Part shown: positions 38,601-40,760 of the stretch, in pieces | Layout: each line of letters begins with the position of its first letter | Position numbering within the stretch: the stretch's first letter is position 1 | Assembly (NCBI RefSeq): GCF_009765355.1 | Contig: NZ_VTHK01000012.1 | Coordinates: 62,001 to 126,000, forward strand | Reading direction: 5' to 3' | Length of the DNA: 64,000 bases | Source of the DNA: Amycolatopsis anabasis | GTDB taxonomy: Bacteria > Actinomycetota > Actinomycetes > Mycobacteriales > Pseudonocardiaceae | Position numbers and translations under genes: made by a program | The notes under the pieces: model-generated | Database searches by the model: none | The model's input: the letters and a program-made list of their open reading frames with translations, nothing else | Told to the model about the DNA's origin: nothing

Positions 38601-40036
38601 ACCGTGGTCGCCGGGCGCGGGGTAACGTCGCTGCGCGGGGTCATCACCAGGCCGCGTTCGGCGGCCTCGTCGGCGATGCGCCCCAGCGCGGCGGCGAACT
38701 GCTCCGGGAGGGTGTCCAGGTCGCCGCGGACCTCCAGCGCGTCGCCGTACCGGCTCGAGCCCACCGCCAGCTCGCCGAGCACGTTCTCGGGGTGCTCGCG
38801 GAAGTAGGCGTTGACGTTGACGGGTTCGCCCTCGGCGCCGATCTCAGTGGGCAGCGCCTTTTCCCAGGTCGCGAAATCCACGATCGGGTCCGCGTCGGGT
38901 TCGCGGACCCGGAAGATCAGCACGTCGGTGCCCACCACGGTGCCGGCGGCGCGCTCGTGCGCCCGGTTGGGTAGCCGCACCGCCCCCACCAGGTCGGCCA
39001 GCTGCGCCATCTCCGCGCGGGCGGCCGGGTTGAGGCTGTCCATGGTGTACTGCGAGGTCACCATCGCGACCAGCCCGCCGGGGCGGGTCAGCCGCAGCGA
39101 CTTGAGGATGAAGTGGTTGTGGATCGAGTGCTTGCGGCCCGGGTTGTGCTTGTCGTCGCGGAGCTTGACCTTCGCGAACGGGACATTGCCGATGGCCGCG
39201 TCGAAGCGGCCCTCGTCCGCGTCGACCTTGGCGAAGCTGCCCGTGACGACCTCGGCGTCCGGGTAGAGCGCGGCCGCGATCGCGGCGCTGATCGGTTCCC
39301 GCTCCACACCGGTCAACCGCGCAGACTCCGGTGCCAGGCCGATGAAGTGGCCCGAGCCGCACCCCGGTTCGAGGACGTCCCCGCCGGTGAACCCGAGGCG
39401 TTGCAGGCCGTCCCACATCGACGCCGCCAGCGTGGCGTCGGTGTAGTGGGCGTTCTGCGTCGACAACCTGGCCGCGGCGTACTCCTCGGCGGTCAGCAGC
39501 CGCTGCAGCTCGGCGCGCTCGTCGAGGAACTCGTCGGTGTCGAACAGCTGCCCGAACGCGCCCCAGCCGCCCCAGCGCGCCAGCACCGCTTGTTCCTCGG
39601 CCGTCGCGGCGCGCCCGGACTCACGCAGCTCCAGGACGATCCGCAGCGCGGCCAGGTTCGCCCCGACGCGCGCTTTGCGCCCGGACGGGGCGAAATCGTC
39701 CTGGCTGTAGGGCTGGAACCGCGCTACATCGGACCGCCCGGATCGGTGAAGGCCATCTCCCTCATCACGTCGTCCTCCACCGAGCTGGACACGTTGTTCA
39801 GCGCCCCCACGTTCGCCAGGTAGTCCGAGCCCAGCGGCGTCCGCTGCTGGTTCTTCCGGTGATCGATCTCCGCCGCGATCCGCTCCCCGAGATCCGTGAA
39901 GAACTTCTCCGGATCCCGCAGCTGGGCGTACTCCGTCGCCCGGTACTGCTGCCAGTGCCTCTGGGCTCGCTCCCCGTACTGGTTCATCGACATGGTCTCC
40001 ATTGTGGTCGAACAGGTCTGGTTGTTCGGTGCTCAC
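11624..40036 (-). CDS. giant polyvalent protein: N12-class DNA methyltransferase + SNF2 helicase + UvrD-like helicase + DnaG/TOPRIM primase, about 9,470 aa
   Basis: One uninterrupted frame of 28.4 kb. In order from GTG 40036: methyltransferase (LEPGCGSGHF about residue 224, NVPF about 284), SNF2 helicase (VGAGKT about 1054, VVDEAQ about 1220, GRVERQG about 1555), UvrD/Rep-like helicase (ALAGTGKTST about 2854, FFDEVQD about 3058, YVTVTRAKKRL about 3314), DnaG-like TOPRIM core (VYVEGPFDVAA about 3935, AFDGDTAGL about 3987), then about 5,400 residues of duplicated modules and Pro/Ala-rich linkers. The methyltransferase-SNF2 pair recalls phage P1 DarB; the whole fits the 'polyvalent protein' concept (Iyer, Aravind and colleagues) of multidomain proteins carried by phages and conjugative elements. 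The start is uncertain: GTG 40036 has a strong GGGGGGGAAACGA site, but the first 103 codons overlap another gene and show poor coding bias. Homology-like sequence begins near 39727 (VARFQPYSQDDFAPSG), where there is no usual start codon. Confidence 0.85.
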   Translation of the reverse strand: MSTEQPDLFDHNGDHVDEPVRGASPEALAAVPGDGVRPAAGSGEVLHGSRGADRGGDRSPEEPAADAAGLGLPGERGGAEQRVQLGGGRRDEGDGLHRSGRSDVARFQPYSQDDFAPSGRKARVGANLAALRIVLELRESGRAATAEEQAVLARWGGWGAFGQLFDTDEFLDERAELQRLLTAEEYAAARLSTQNAHYTDATLAASMWDGLQRLGFTGGDVLEPGCGSGHFIGLAPESARLTGVEREPISAAIAAALYPDAEVVTGSFAKVDADEGRFDAAIGNVPFAKVKLRDDKHNPGRKHSIHNHFILKSLRLTRPGGLVAMVTSQYTMDSLNPAARAEMAQLADLVGAVRLPNRAHERAAGTVVGTDVLIFRVREPDADPIVDFATWEKALPTEIGAEGEPVNVNAYFREHPENVLGELAVGSSRYGDALEVRGDLDTLPEQFAAALGRIADEAAERGLVMTPRSDVTPRPATTVNLIDPESASFSGFLTALPDGTFTRRVGDQDQPYQPPASQADELRALLHVRDAAMALIRAEQATVDDTPQIQDLRAHLNTVYDSYATTYGPINRFKERRQMRQGWHVFGEWCARNDHDKLPASRDAVLSYLTELRMNGLGQDHLTRHLDSIVKNHNTAFDKAVKKAAQTYAEQRANLDPSIDVDDLAAKLPTQMRPESVLGLAGMSDPRLSAAVVAAAREVVAGAPEKTDPDLDLDELGLRTTMIVRDPQGGFRDDPFANWAIGLEDFDAATQTARKSKIFTSRVVNPPVQRLGADTAEEALSICLDTHSRVVLSEIARLMGLPGEEEARAALEGLVFDDPDTGEVVWAPLYLAGNVRQKLAVAQLAAEDDPRFAANVAALEQVIPEDLGPEEIEVRLGSWIGPEYVQQFLRELLGDENVKVETVAGLWNVETKKSGLSKAAHLAATEIWGGGGLDAYELTERILVGKPIRVTKTIEVDGRDVEVLDPDATAEASDKATELSDEFADWIWNDTARAERVMRLYNDTFNAEIPIDFSSVELSLPGLSQAYTLRDHQKIAIARIIYQNGTGLVHDVGAGKTLEMIVGIMERRRRGLANKPVIVVPNDSIAEQFVREWRQAYPGARLLTGTSEEIADNKKKGRNGRAEFVARVAHDDWDAVIMTKESFQRIPLPPEIQERFLSDELADLRAEKEKHAEAMSESMTKRIETQMENAEARLEAQIDAIERDTGGMTFTDAGFDLVVVDEAQNYKNGLVLSQIPDLVIEGAKRSIDLDMKLGHLQEKFGYSRAVLATATPWVGKFSELYLWMRRLGHDLDRFDVWARTYVMPETFMEMTPGGTLRSKVRTRRVINEPELWHAVRLTSDIRMKELLNLKTPKLRGGEIEILEVPASTEARIVTLDLARRERNLSGPPEKGADNHLVIGHDGQLAALDLRAIGLTTEERQKVDVVAEDIYNEWSAAKDNVYLRADGTEHPVRGGFIPVFCDESTPSRHWNFYDELRNQLIRKWGMPEGSVRFIHEANSPQRKADMLAACREGSISVLIGSTAKIGAGINMQTRAIGGYEITGHWRYDLSAQAIGRVERQGNQNSEFFWKRVVLAPSMDAKKWEITAQKHAMFDPLYRSTPPDRSRTVQNEEATGLADVMAAATGDLRYKEKAELDAELKSLNRKRSSHNRSQQAIKLSLARSTVRIPQLEARAERQDALAKQLVDLSGDKFRMQVGQTTYTKRPEAAAALRDRLTSALAAAPRTLKGQTVSVGSISGFEITADLYPLRDTGIEVRLPGAAESTTGFGLDVKDLPGGIGLVIRLENQLKQIAGAGDRSRATIEEERGNIAQAEEAVGKEFPGEARLAEVIARRKELISQLSEDEDLDRGGDEDPDSQEAQARRARAEARYAEWTRLQNEAREAAELAGLSEESAKDFESWYLAIAGQVSAEHRPPFEQSLDVWAGIGRPSSGGRTRLAPLGADATYTLPAADEDAAHTPAGATTVEATESAAAADVPSEPTDTTDPPHQPPDTGLTTPPVSRGNAAPGLTRPGTEAPAGDEFDEELPAIGEPAGENVLATLDAIDSAQQWVQLQREVNDAGYAHVRRDDAGLGGINHYSRLVLTDSGDNFDQELRVLATHVEDLREYLNTPAATAAIDGVLAADVTHDPEERLATMQLVRETGLRGTAVRWATDSLSQISALRAIAAAAATTPDAPFLAPNGNELTSDTHLAAWSSYRGGPVTWGDLEIHLTDSPAGREARITPAGGELHSHWLRLPASSGEDSTQALEAITHVITTAREAADRMHAETIHELAIALPATPPPDHVEATSDLLAEWAAVTKLRQQAVALPADAPARDEALAAVTRAEAHYDLAYVVDPNARRLLRPGPPPLRVEGDLIGLAIAESAFNAFRDREPESLRWRGLRLEFGYVDGKPCAALSRFDDPAYQPLHPDTPVHSADTDTYVRVPIDERWVTNPADLGRILTALDEAVDNLAERAREWQQIAENHLRAAQPQPSQTAAATDPREETDATPVTAPESSSAEQLVLTPEEADAVMEATDLADALRHLAENDPALQPITDQGMAILTTAGNHFSLTLATARADTQDAVRSGAPSESVPPGEIARVLGEIARQALADPRQAEHLVWRGLRVELGNQDGRLVGAVSRHGDERYSSPVWSEGAGFVAVDFGSVTGPAPDGEAILTALHEVVDSAADRARRGRQQAAELLAAHQPEQSTGTPVVEDTAAAQARSDHPVPEPATTQPPEPAPSPAEQVPIDAADQDPAAPAAQPGKWTRRIQIEVTGSTATVSGTDTNDPRQLREALKSNGFRWKRNEGEVWKFVPRRNGPSRDTAVQALRDVLAELDAQEAPSFPPTAQQQAIIDACLAGNDVAVRALAGTGKTSTLRMIAERMPDKKIVYFAFNKSIAKEARGVFASNVLPTTFNGYAFRALSSDPRYRDKLGRDENGRSKIAGNDGFPNEIARTFLEQDAARGDSAALGKDPDDVLFGVAATGEEWSAADIARLALGTVTRFRHSADPEITTRHLASRVAEHEHGLDRVVLDYARRIWEDKTNPDGVLKFTHDDYLKIWALGNPTIPVDVIFFDEVQDVNELQAKLVQAQTAQTIVVGDSYQSIYGFRGARDYLRNWPAEVNLPLTQSWRFGPAVAALGNDFLQLLKAKIELQGNPALGSEIGPVSDPDAVLCHTNAAAVAAVFTGFEAGKRVALVGGGDAIKDIAKAAKQLARGRRTSHEDLSAFASWAEVQDYVNKHEEAQSLRTFVRLIDQYGPDGLIAMADDLTREDEKDPELAAELVVSTAHKAKGREWDTVRIADDFPGPTTDENGEVVLPDAEALRLAYVTVTRAKKRLELGSLEWILDYASTTTPATATVERPVRVTADQAKPQAGAQDVQARTEDAANNPAVEPAPPESTEDAQPERDAATPDIAPSTSPEHPETTAPVAPATESAPANAMSAAEPGAGVPSLAQVREFASAHELDVTVVRVGLSTWVTVHEPGVPVPPVLSYSADRTSVTDGAGRPLPLETVPTYVGAYIAAISPALFTMATTVRQWPRRVAQLAPHLVFGEHFRPAVREQFGEYHRPEVRAAFEEAFRLMDLGEPEDAEQALRRAEAAAGPLTLTPEREAQIVRAITDYASGYRLSGDPGRHLTETDAHLVGGGTWREWDWIDNYISQHREVMEGHPDHEGIAARNAEELEQAKEAARPLSKEAFDKFKAGDFERALELLDATELAYPDNRDRMEQARRRVRAAIAERDGQPAPPEPTQDDASASIAPAAPEDATGLDTAVSGVTEPTLDTSDYQLTLHASLNEAAAAWFDQQLDSSAYAQEYLRNRLRGQAAVDRVRAKTPGEAGKLRIGYAPDRPGTGLVEHLRARGVRDQDLLDAGVAALDRQGRLYDRFRGRMVFAVHDLEGRIAGFTGRALSEHAEIKYLNTAATPLYDKSELLLGLHEQRERVDEGAEPVYVEGPFDVAAILAAYDPERPLLPVAACGTALKPSHLDVLDTLVPLGRRRVLAFDGDTAGLDALVKVGEPMLPRYRNLDSTLLPAGLDPAKFAEQVSRDEQLAAYREPPYTRPALEVLVDLRIAPFADRLRDENDWEVEASTAAARSAAQVLALVDADRIKDLALTVAERVRIDPLHLADYIQQERTVPAGQPAAPPVLESRTAAESASTPPGTQPESPAEQRETDRGAAGEAEPSEQDTRTEQAGNGAGIEPTVDSDTATQERNEGTGPWLLEPVARDLDAQTPLSRVHRAENANAAYDALATVVTDEAVEQLPETEGHLVMDLLLQADRLEAIAQAVERGERAPVVLVRGDTEREIEPDKIDNAFTLLAQRPGYGLSLRCGDLVLRSNTDPRGQYLSIEPTVWHSEGDQPWRDVVRLTPDAVQPEAAARLRARVLDQMRTARGRATIARGQLNALLTRRALSEGALLRTRLGETSERLGAVATRDIHAQITRADVLRHLAAVTALPADPEFTLAGQPIADAGAVLAAVAPDPDQPHHSEVLRWRSGPRRPGLEVSTRWEPGAEAPTLWVAAAPTGRAGTERRFPLSFALDPAWFTEDRHDQIVQHLRRTIANAERIALRELNAAEQAIGEPERQEEEQAAAAAEQRAAARARAAEGVLVIEHNHSGTVLHGAHPGDQALDSLLHDNYFKHSKRYDFWHLSRQWKYRTRDVHVRSLVRALEQTDRTFELWEAETALNAEDTPPPVPVVEPFTTNRQFLDARQAVHRAYRDVLDTAAGRRMLHGDDRPDARALATAMDNTRSKDNGPAGEVDRYVAVFRTAKVLHENLTAVRKNAPKMMKRLKALVERSGYFAGGLSAVVDQNSDTDQLDTLVITSDAQEQPATSPEPTTAPAEEQLDMFAGLGSTEPTDPAEPQPENSGESISAEQLAASPEHTETGNATPASGVDDPASGERDSAGDVELPELTGLQQADLRATHNTLLNQLTAASFTHVQTHGVGVPGEIDVEARTVTTDPDLPLLEEMRCLTLQTDRMRLYRAQLAERADTALLADHGDPALVERATELGVLAMNLDTLGETVAKATESHQRYIIPNPVMPQQLNDGQIEAALLGFARAAENGTSPAKAFTGHKFLMVSPQTTGLRWHDLQLQFTRDDDHNVVLSITTPDYGARARDQITLDPAWLRSASGGEHIRAAFEQHITNLGTRADTARRDMLALLTTPETPHEDRPAEPDREITTGTAVEQADSAAPAEEPDPAATATGDPEPAHSVRMGWGDRVLQITARPLGEGALGGGWTSLDAVELHWEQMANPHPVDSPEGQDWERGRAALIADLHYATAAHLSPGGALLAYEKGRDAASDGGPWAVVQISTGHHLTGAFGNVSLPPRPMPGAAGEDTWLYLPEVAIPRYLDALERGVDTRGQQIDWTDHASVTRTADLWHGATADGTRAKHDSETHPLHVQALCHAAAAHPYAVAGSRAFNHALWAIEPDLDEVWGNRRAGELPVAFDTTAHQFSAEGPGQGDTSQARFREDDQHTHAVIRLAAAHAFGGNPHEAVRQLRNRAEMLSLHDDDRPPQYNSARLRVLADEVADLFSPADTELDRLLAAKPGDHIVGGVAGRAADGVGAVWVVTGPPQRRPGDNDGRLEIPVDLLREDGPMPGTVHVRPRETGQRVVVRYTDSTELDRLHHVAAGSWAVIDSGDPVPTTGEALDALSRRAETTFVEADPRLSVTFPQDGPISVESLYALQALNTVATTGDPSPGNMAAEEESTGQSRDFAREFFEHTVSVAARTLADNAAAGAGSDHSVNPHLWSDWRRLMRSDPDTGLEGGGSTEYYARIDRRWFDLATEAAAEAGYQIEERRYPGRPQYRDAQIELALDQRLIVLDAAFPRSANTGKLILQLAKIRMDAEREAALRTVAPPRQPIRTDSAAIDADLQLYEVTEPDQLRHQTIALPDKGTTFGAHHIDVDEATGRWVLWHRDGTGEYFERIVEPGLWFDEPGGEFLTREQADELRRQWHDLVAEANAAGYELRHGHHRRFERPLPLHTLFVSAGQPLRERIAEGRVLLAGARIRTTEDLTGHLAVDYVRQALARTRPPEDPRGREHTRALVAAEAVAEFLPVAGNSDLAALVHDLVRVPGDTAWALPRWLDFTPGFAWSEWADMLRQAARVIDTADVGLSWLTWRLRDAGRAIDVGVADLKHTSEAAQTRRGFAGMVLLPADHPATPPLDEQFDHYHSIPLLHRSGEGLESMYALPHLRNVFTNPADTPAEQAARVLEVSSVSGRRAFHIGQQFVDFAPRLRAAGYTEPIGNPGLPMPDYLHEVGRVLIDRSEVTEADLVHVFVTRPQYAGIRGSDPVERALTRIRTAEKQRELNARYAAEVVPNAREEIEDTFQRTESVSKAAQAMENAHTAAQAGDIPSARVHLAEALLVGPLYHTAADGDQARGFLALALRRPVLGDEAPSLRWLARAIEPGERIGAEFVAANLTTWVSELRHRATLDDPLGALLTKIGINEVTAELHDLARQLAARNRFTLPTARQAQITSTPAPEREQTLFDTLGEPTASDSASQSHVDATASSARPETALRDLLAPGIVSEHDERAWQAVLAHVVDAGWDVERLHGTSGFPHAAAVLALGTETRVFVAGIDRRPEQAVLDLARAAVAAYEGRSLREVSLDEASDLVYSLTTRRIVPAPVDVEHDFSQARERARALLDAIDGKTVFTAAQLIHEPGAVESVMDDLWRSLPLDNHELIDRSTRLIVTDALHAVTRGLDFDPAERAKLAVKSGVGSNTAFAITALADEITTRRDAGDPLGRVLARTRFDEVVTNLHAVADWMADHATFTIPGRTPVVAELENAEELSFFPTDPFIDGLTDVPELLRSNGWTLRLRSQSGDLRIEQWRRHGDSIRVCVDSDGRAMRRLYLHPARREWNDGDWDVEVYVHAEWLREVIEHRGLHGFAEPARLPGLWRITITDNPDDAQAATADGDEGTRLITRLDVDDDTWYFADDGQPVPIAPPLPDVPVSTRNDLINYVLAGRDDKKLRTLVSRVLPARNTSEHPGEELRALAAESEEIYRRAVTARAGVRDLHKEPLQVDHARDALVRLAEGDPSLPMNSIGQYVALDLRGEPVRGLVVAVTPTPGNRVRVVIERDFPAADGDTRAERLVRIDADLTVLDLATRPSEADRAAAHAARQPEVAPSPEMVQRGTKPEQDVNDVHVEKGRALIPDLTGISDRFRAQHWTPVGEQATELFGMYTEHWWRHDVWIAVGITPEDRVLSTVLRRIEPSDPEDWQEAEFATAQQLLDLVDEAGLYGAARPARVPGQWRVQTADYAAEARSAVESDAALQLVTRPAGATEDTWYFSDGRPVPLAPPAPEVQVTNRASLLKYILGERHNEKEIRDLVSIVISGKARKDLYPQTALRQLGELDEAIAQRALTAAAGLPRKRGEKFSFDRARDALERLAEGDPSLPTNAVGQYVEFMLEEPQPPDEDGWVPVPKAPQPVRGVVTEVEPIRGVQQVQVIIDRDVVDSDGASHAMNEFAVDGQVRVLDPATRPTPEEREAANAAMASALAAHQRNRERLLGQSLATALERTADPDVANEVATVTYANPSDWHVEVGEYQYKPHSADDRRSLGHNLAAACEWATRTLTEDGWHLNGDWTRVDDRTATITARRESVPGATEPSTVQETQETALSAPPLRLPDGRELTYQVNPRGHLATHAYVWSEPGRFRLVVGRVSGVGDDKPQWWWALDQIDAEGKVSGSGIAPGSTMHATAEAAATTAARWLEPLERYLDTPSLFAPQVSGPLAAITFVPEWGTIPEQLELMGARTPPAVTRHEPARLAMILAFRLYDGAYPYERIHSGWLLKNAGSAEIAREAADQIQQLVDLIAATGLPDTLREGKWTLRDALLANRDAVLEQLAAASSPAEQTPVAAPANLAAPHTSDAAAVFSDLARWRHAQRDGSDVGVPDQVARVHNRLVDLLTPETISALTERDRDDVAACVQRSYQVNLLAAAHASARESRAVLQYREHTARGDVVFNGPADAGAWDDTFASLVARPVDGATGSVWWDRIRFTVARGDDTVVELAVPAGSDVEVVERVEIEPQWLEPGHNQEIGSAVRRAVDRAEAQAVLARSSVIAVLRSPGQARARLDALPDFPQKAPLLRQADEAARWAEVALTVAAARNRAADQGGPVDDAAAFVPDSATAVKDFISDRETIGTVLTTLHERRGYRESDWLWWRDLLVATHQDEDGQRMLLLCDADGAVLVDVAIPADKFTPDGVPDVFYDAIDAAEQNVLDRMDSITAAITEFDTRTVTAPAETPAPTTSPESEKSARDSSEEPAAATAAATPPARPAESAPPATSPPDSSGQPGTAPPPGTEDPATEPSLFDLEPHPAAPTPAVAEATGTAPETGQPSTGERNSERDTEPSRAPLTAADIGFALQLTLGNRLDEFLRATTTPGAQLVPEPYLAHRVTRAEGEPDAGALVVVQPASAGVRIQVETTDELRTGRPSWKAMAEWLRAGLERTDLRMLTEAAAAYRRFAEHRDAFATAEDAELARQATAELAEIRQTATASILERAIHTHTSGEVPVPWKGRGRDPLKRAASDNELSDQQLAALARIRELVAVLPENPEDRPGSLATLFGRATHTSADRPSDPPEVSEAATADQPAETPTAAADTPLAAITFQSDGPGLAEQLRDMAMPDAVRRHEPARLAFVTATRVIQQPGTALDTQATWLANVAASPAEARETAQQLHQLAAVITATGRPDDVIPGSDLHLVDALTQTETALRTRLGLDPEPTQPAAASPSNAEPATSSDATEPAASDASTVFPEEMELSWDDLKEMALEVGYTTALKRNVNEPSTDHAYRVITIPLISDKTRRLELLRTEVAAVLSKPPAPMPPEPPAARFYPAAGSTSDEPVAETAERTREPAPNLTTPASAHKETNEARQAPAEQTLNDPGNAPPNETTTETPADPGHTVPADKTHTMDTDQADESSDEELTLFEDYLADQAKDSQDGAVPIGTVEEGDPFLPGAATAAERGEQTPQPPRPAQAPAVRTDQRAEQSLQPEPAEVAAARAGAEPEPPAAPAAAPTDKAGTSPQETVGLADAEPSEEDLAAFEEYLDERQAADAPPANHTADGTAETATEAAAEVPSTTDPAPTNRATAPPSTGPLAASAEREPSTARGPAARPESSAVNASPPVRRDRPARQESPRPSGAGRAPGSSDPRQFDFVAQQWAELVDQATSLGFEVRTSYHGSTAVDWDDRVMTVAVDEPVKRVIALAKLVGEVGAAGTQNHGARAITGAQPLDARLARTVERSLPAPERDRTDRATAPSSSTPSPETTRVVRSTPPEPDTTEVPADDPFCDEILAELGWADEPPLTVPDTWPTGPVRHEPAFTARPQPSTTDNEMAGITVAQGGVAVQQHVATQTDEVPSDDPIFDRLLSELGWNTENVPHTDPAPPATGIDHGNQLPNGTDQDRPDPAPPSQAPPVEPNAGTPQSGRSEKRPGKPTDRSAAGPVQRTPAARNAAARALDAFGFRRPGRR
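13870..16855 (-). repeat. dispersed duplication of an about 120-residue LAAITF module in the giant protein
   Basis: Copy 1 (about 16855-16500) contains GPLAAITFVPEW, PPAVTRHEPARLAMILAFRL and QLVDLIAATGLPD. Copy 2 (about 14240-13870) contains TPLAAITFQSDG, PDAVRRHEPARLAFVTATRV and QLAAVITATGRPD. The shared core RHEPARLA and the helical spacing show common origin. Between the copies lie two 'W-module' repeats and Pro/Ala-rich linkers. Confidence 0.75.
17560..19650 (-). repeat. tandem duplication of an about 340-residue unit within the giant protein
   Basis: Two adjacent units (about 19650-18640 and 18620-17560) share the same ordered motifs: IEQWRRHGDSIRVCV / TEHWWRHDVWIAVGI; GLHGFAEPARLPGLWRI / GLYGAARPARVPGQWRV; DDTWYFADDGQPVPIAPP / EDTWYFSDGRPVPLAPP; RLAEGDPSLPMNSIGQYV / RLAEGDPSLPTNAVGQYV; LDLATRPSEADRAA / LDPATRPTPEEREA. 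The module matches no family I know. The high identity of the GDPSLP segment indicates a fairly recent duplication. Confidence 0.85.
27700..28700 (-). other. domain: DnaG-like primase core with TOPRIM fold (in giant protein)
   Basis: The sequence AWFDQQLDSSAYAQEYLRNR, LRIGYAPDRPGTGLVEHLRA, DRFRGRMVFAVHDLEGRIAG and FTGRALSEHAEIKYLNTA matches the DnaG catalytic core. TOPRIM follows: VYVEGPFDVAAILAAYD (acidic Glu and Asp, about 28240-28205) and VLAFDGDTAGLDAL (DxD, about 28085-28060). No zinc-binding domain is visible just before it. Predicted role is synthesis of RNA primers, for example on transferred single-stranded DNA. Confidence 0.8.
30050..31560 (-). other. domain: UvrD/Rep-like superfamily 1 helicase (in giant protein)
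   Basis: Walker A VRALAGTGKTSTLRM (about 31490-31458), Walker B VDVIFFDEVQDVNELQ (about 30870-30850), motif III VVGDSYQSIYGFRGA, motif IV PLTQSWRFGPAVA, motif V VSTAHKAKGREWDTV and motif VI YVTVTRAKKRLELG (about 30110-30076) are all readable. The order and spacing fit UvrD/FBH1-type 3'-5' helicases. A small preceding domain (VTGSTATVSGTDTNDPRQLR, about 31790-31600) is of unknown function. Confidence 0.85.
35200..36990 (-). other. domain: SNF2/superfamily 2 helicase (in giant protein)
   Basis: Contains LRDHQKIAIARIIYQNGTGL, Walker A HDVGAGKTLEM (about 36880-36865), motif Ia VIVVPNDSIAEQFV, Walker B LVVVDEAQNYKNG (about 36380-36363), motif III LATATPW, and the second RecA lobe VLIGSTAKIGAGINMQTRA with motif VI AIGRVERQGNQNSEF (about 35380-35360). 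All core ATPase residues are present, so this copy should be active, in contrast to the paralogue at 40761-44294. Confidence 0.85.
38590..39700 (-). other. domain: N12-class adenine-specific DNA methyltransferase (in giant protein)
   Basis: The conserved-looking lead FQPYSQDDFAPSGRKARV is followed by VLARWGGWGAFGQLFD, HYTDATLAASMWDGLQRLGF, the SAM-binding motif I LEPGCGSGHFIGL (about 39380-39350) and the catalytic motif NVPFAK (about 39190-39170), a variant of NPPF typical of these helicase-linked methylases. Expected activity is adenine-N6 methylation of DNA. In DarB-like proteins the methylase-helicase pair protects incoming DNA from restriction. Confidence 0.8.
39724..39987 (-). CDS. small conserved-looking protein upstream of, and overlapping, the giant gene
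   Basis: About 87 residues (MNQYGERAQRHWQQYRATEY...), ending just where the recognisable methyltransferase sequence of the giant gene begins. Third codon positions are almost all G or C in this frame, far better than in the overlapping giant-gene frame, so it is very likely coding. Three in-frame ATGs are possible (40002, 39993, 39987). I use 39987 because GGAG lies nine bases before it. The content is helical and charged (LRDPEKFFTDLGERIAAEI). Function is unknown. It may be translationally coupled to the giant gene, or joined to it by a frameshift. Confidence 0.65.
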   Translation of the reverse strand: MNQYGERAQRHWQQYRATEYAQLRDPEKFFTDLGERIAAEIDHRKNQQRTPLGSDYLANVGALNNVSSSVEDDVMREMAFTDPGGPM

Positions 40037-40176
40037 TCGTTTCCCCCCCGAGATAGCGCCCTGGTTTGTTCTTCTGCTGGGTACGTGCGGCGTTCCCCGG
40101 CGCCGCGCGACCGATGGGGAGTCGCCGCGGCCCGCGCTCCACCCGGTCGCGGGGCGCGGCGCCTCCCTTGATTCGC

Positions 40177-40698
40177 TCAGCCCGGGCGCGTCGCCGAGGC
40201 TGAGCCGGTCCGATTGGTGATGGAGTCGCCCTCGACGGGTCGGGTGATCGCCGCTTCGAGGAAGATCCAGATCGCGCTGTACAGCGGCTCGTCGTCGTAG
40301 TCCTGCACCTCGTAGCCCAGGTGGCTGAGCACCTCCGCGTTGGGCACGACGCCGACATGGCGTGCCCACCAGCGCCCGGCGTCGAGCCAGTCGTCTTCCG
40401 TGGTGACGCGCATTCCGCTGTCGGGGTCGGCGGGCGGCAGTTGCGCGAGGACCGCGTGCGCCATGTGGTGCGCCCAGTGGTGGCGGGACTCCGGGGTCGT
40501 GGCCAGGGCCCGGGATTCGGCGATGATCTCGTCCATCTCGACCTGGCGGCCGTGCTCGTCGTGGATGTGTTCGTACTCTTCGCCGGTGTCCTTGGTGACG
40601 TAGCGCAGCAGGTCCAGCGCACAGGCGCCGGTGATCGTGAAGGTGGGTTTCGTTCCCGCCGGGCTCGGTGCCTGCGCGGTGTAGCTGTAGAGCTTCAT
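40177..40698 (-). CDS. hypothetical protein
   Basis: A 173-residue soluble protein starting at ATG 40698 behind CAGGGGGAAGC. It begins MKLYSYTAQAPSPAG and contains DLLRYVTKDTGEEYEHIHD, SRHHWAHHMAHAVLAQLPP and DDWLDAGRWWARHVGVV. The His-rich HHWAHHMAH segment is not a clear metal-peptidase motif. No signal or membrane segment is present. It lies between the dead-helicase gene and the small gene preceding the giant protein, in the same orientation, so it probably belongs to the same transcript. No family is recognised. Confidence 0.6.
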   Translation of the reverse strand: MKLYSYTAQAPSPAGTKPTFTITGACALDLLRYVTKDTGEEYEHIHDEHGRQVEMDEIIAESRALATTPESRHHWAHHMAHAVLAQLPPADPDSGMRVTTEDDWLDAGRWWARHVGVVPNAEVLSHLGYEVQDYDDEPLYSAIWIFLEAAITRPVEGDSITNRTGSASATRPG

Positions 40699-40760
40699 GC
40701 TTCCCCCTGTTTTCGGTGTGTTTCCACCACCGGCCCGGTGCCCGTGGTGGCCTGGCTGGG

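Noticed and set aside
34286..38974. 1,562-codon open frame on the plus strand
   Set aside because: It is antisense to the methylase and SNF2 domains of the giant protein, whose motifs are unmistakable. Long antisense frames are expected in DNA with very high G+C at third codon positions.
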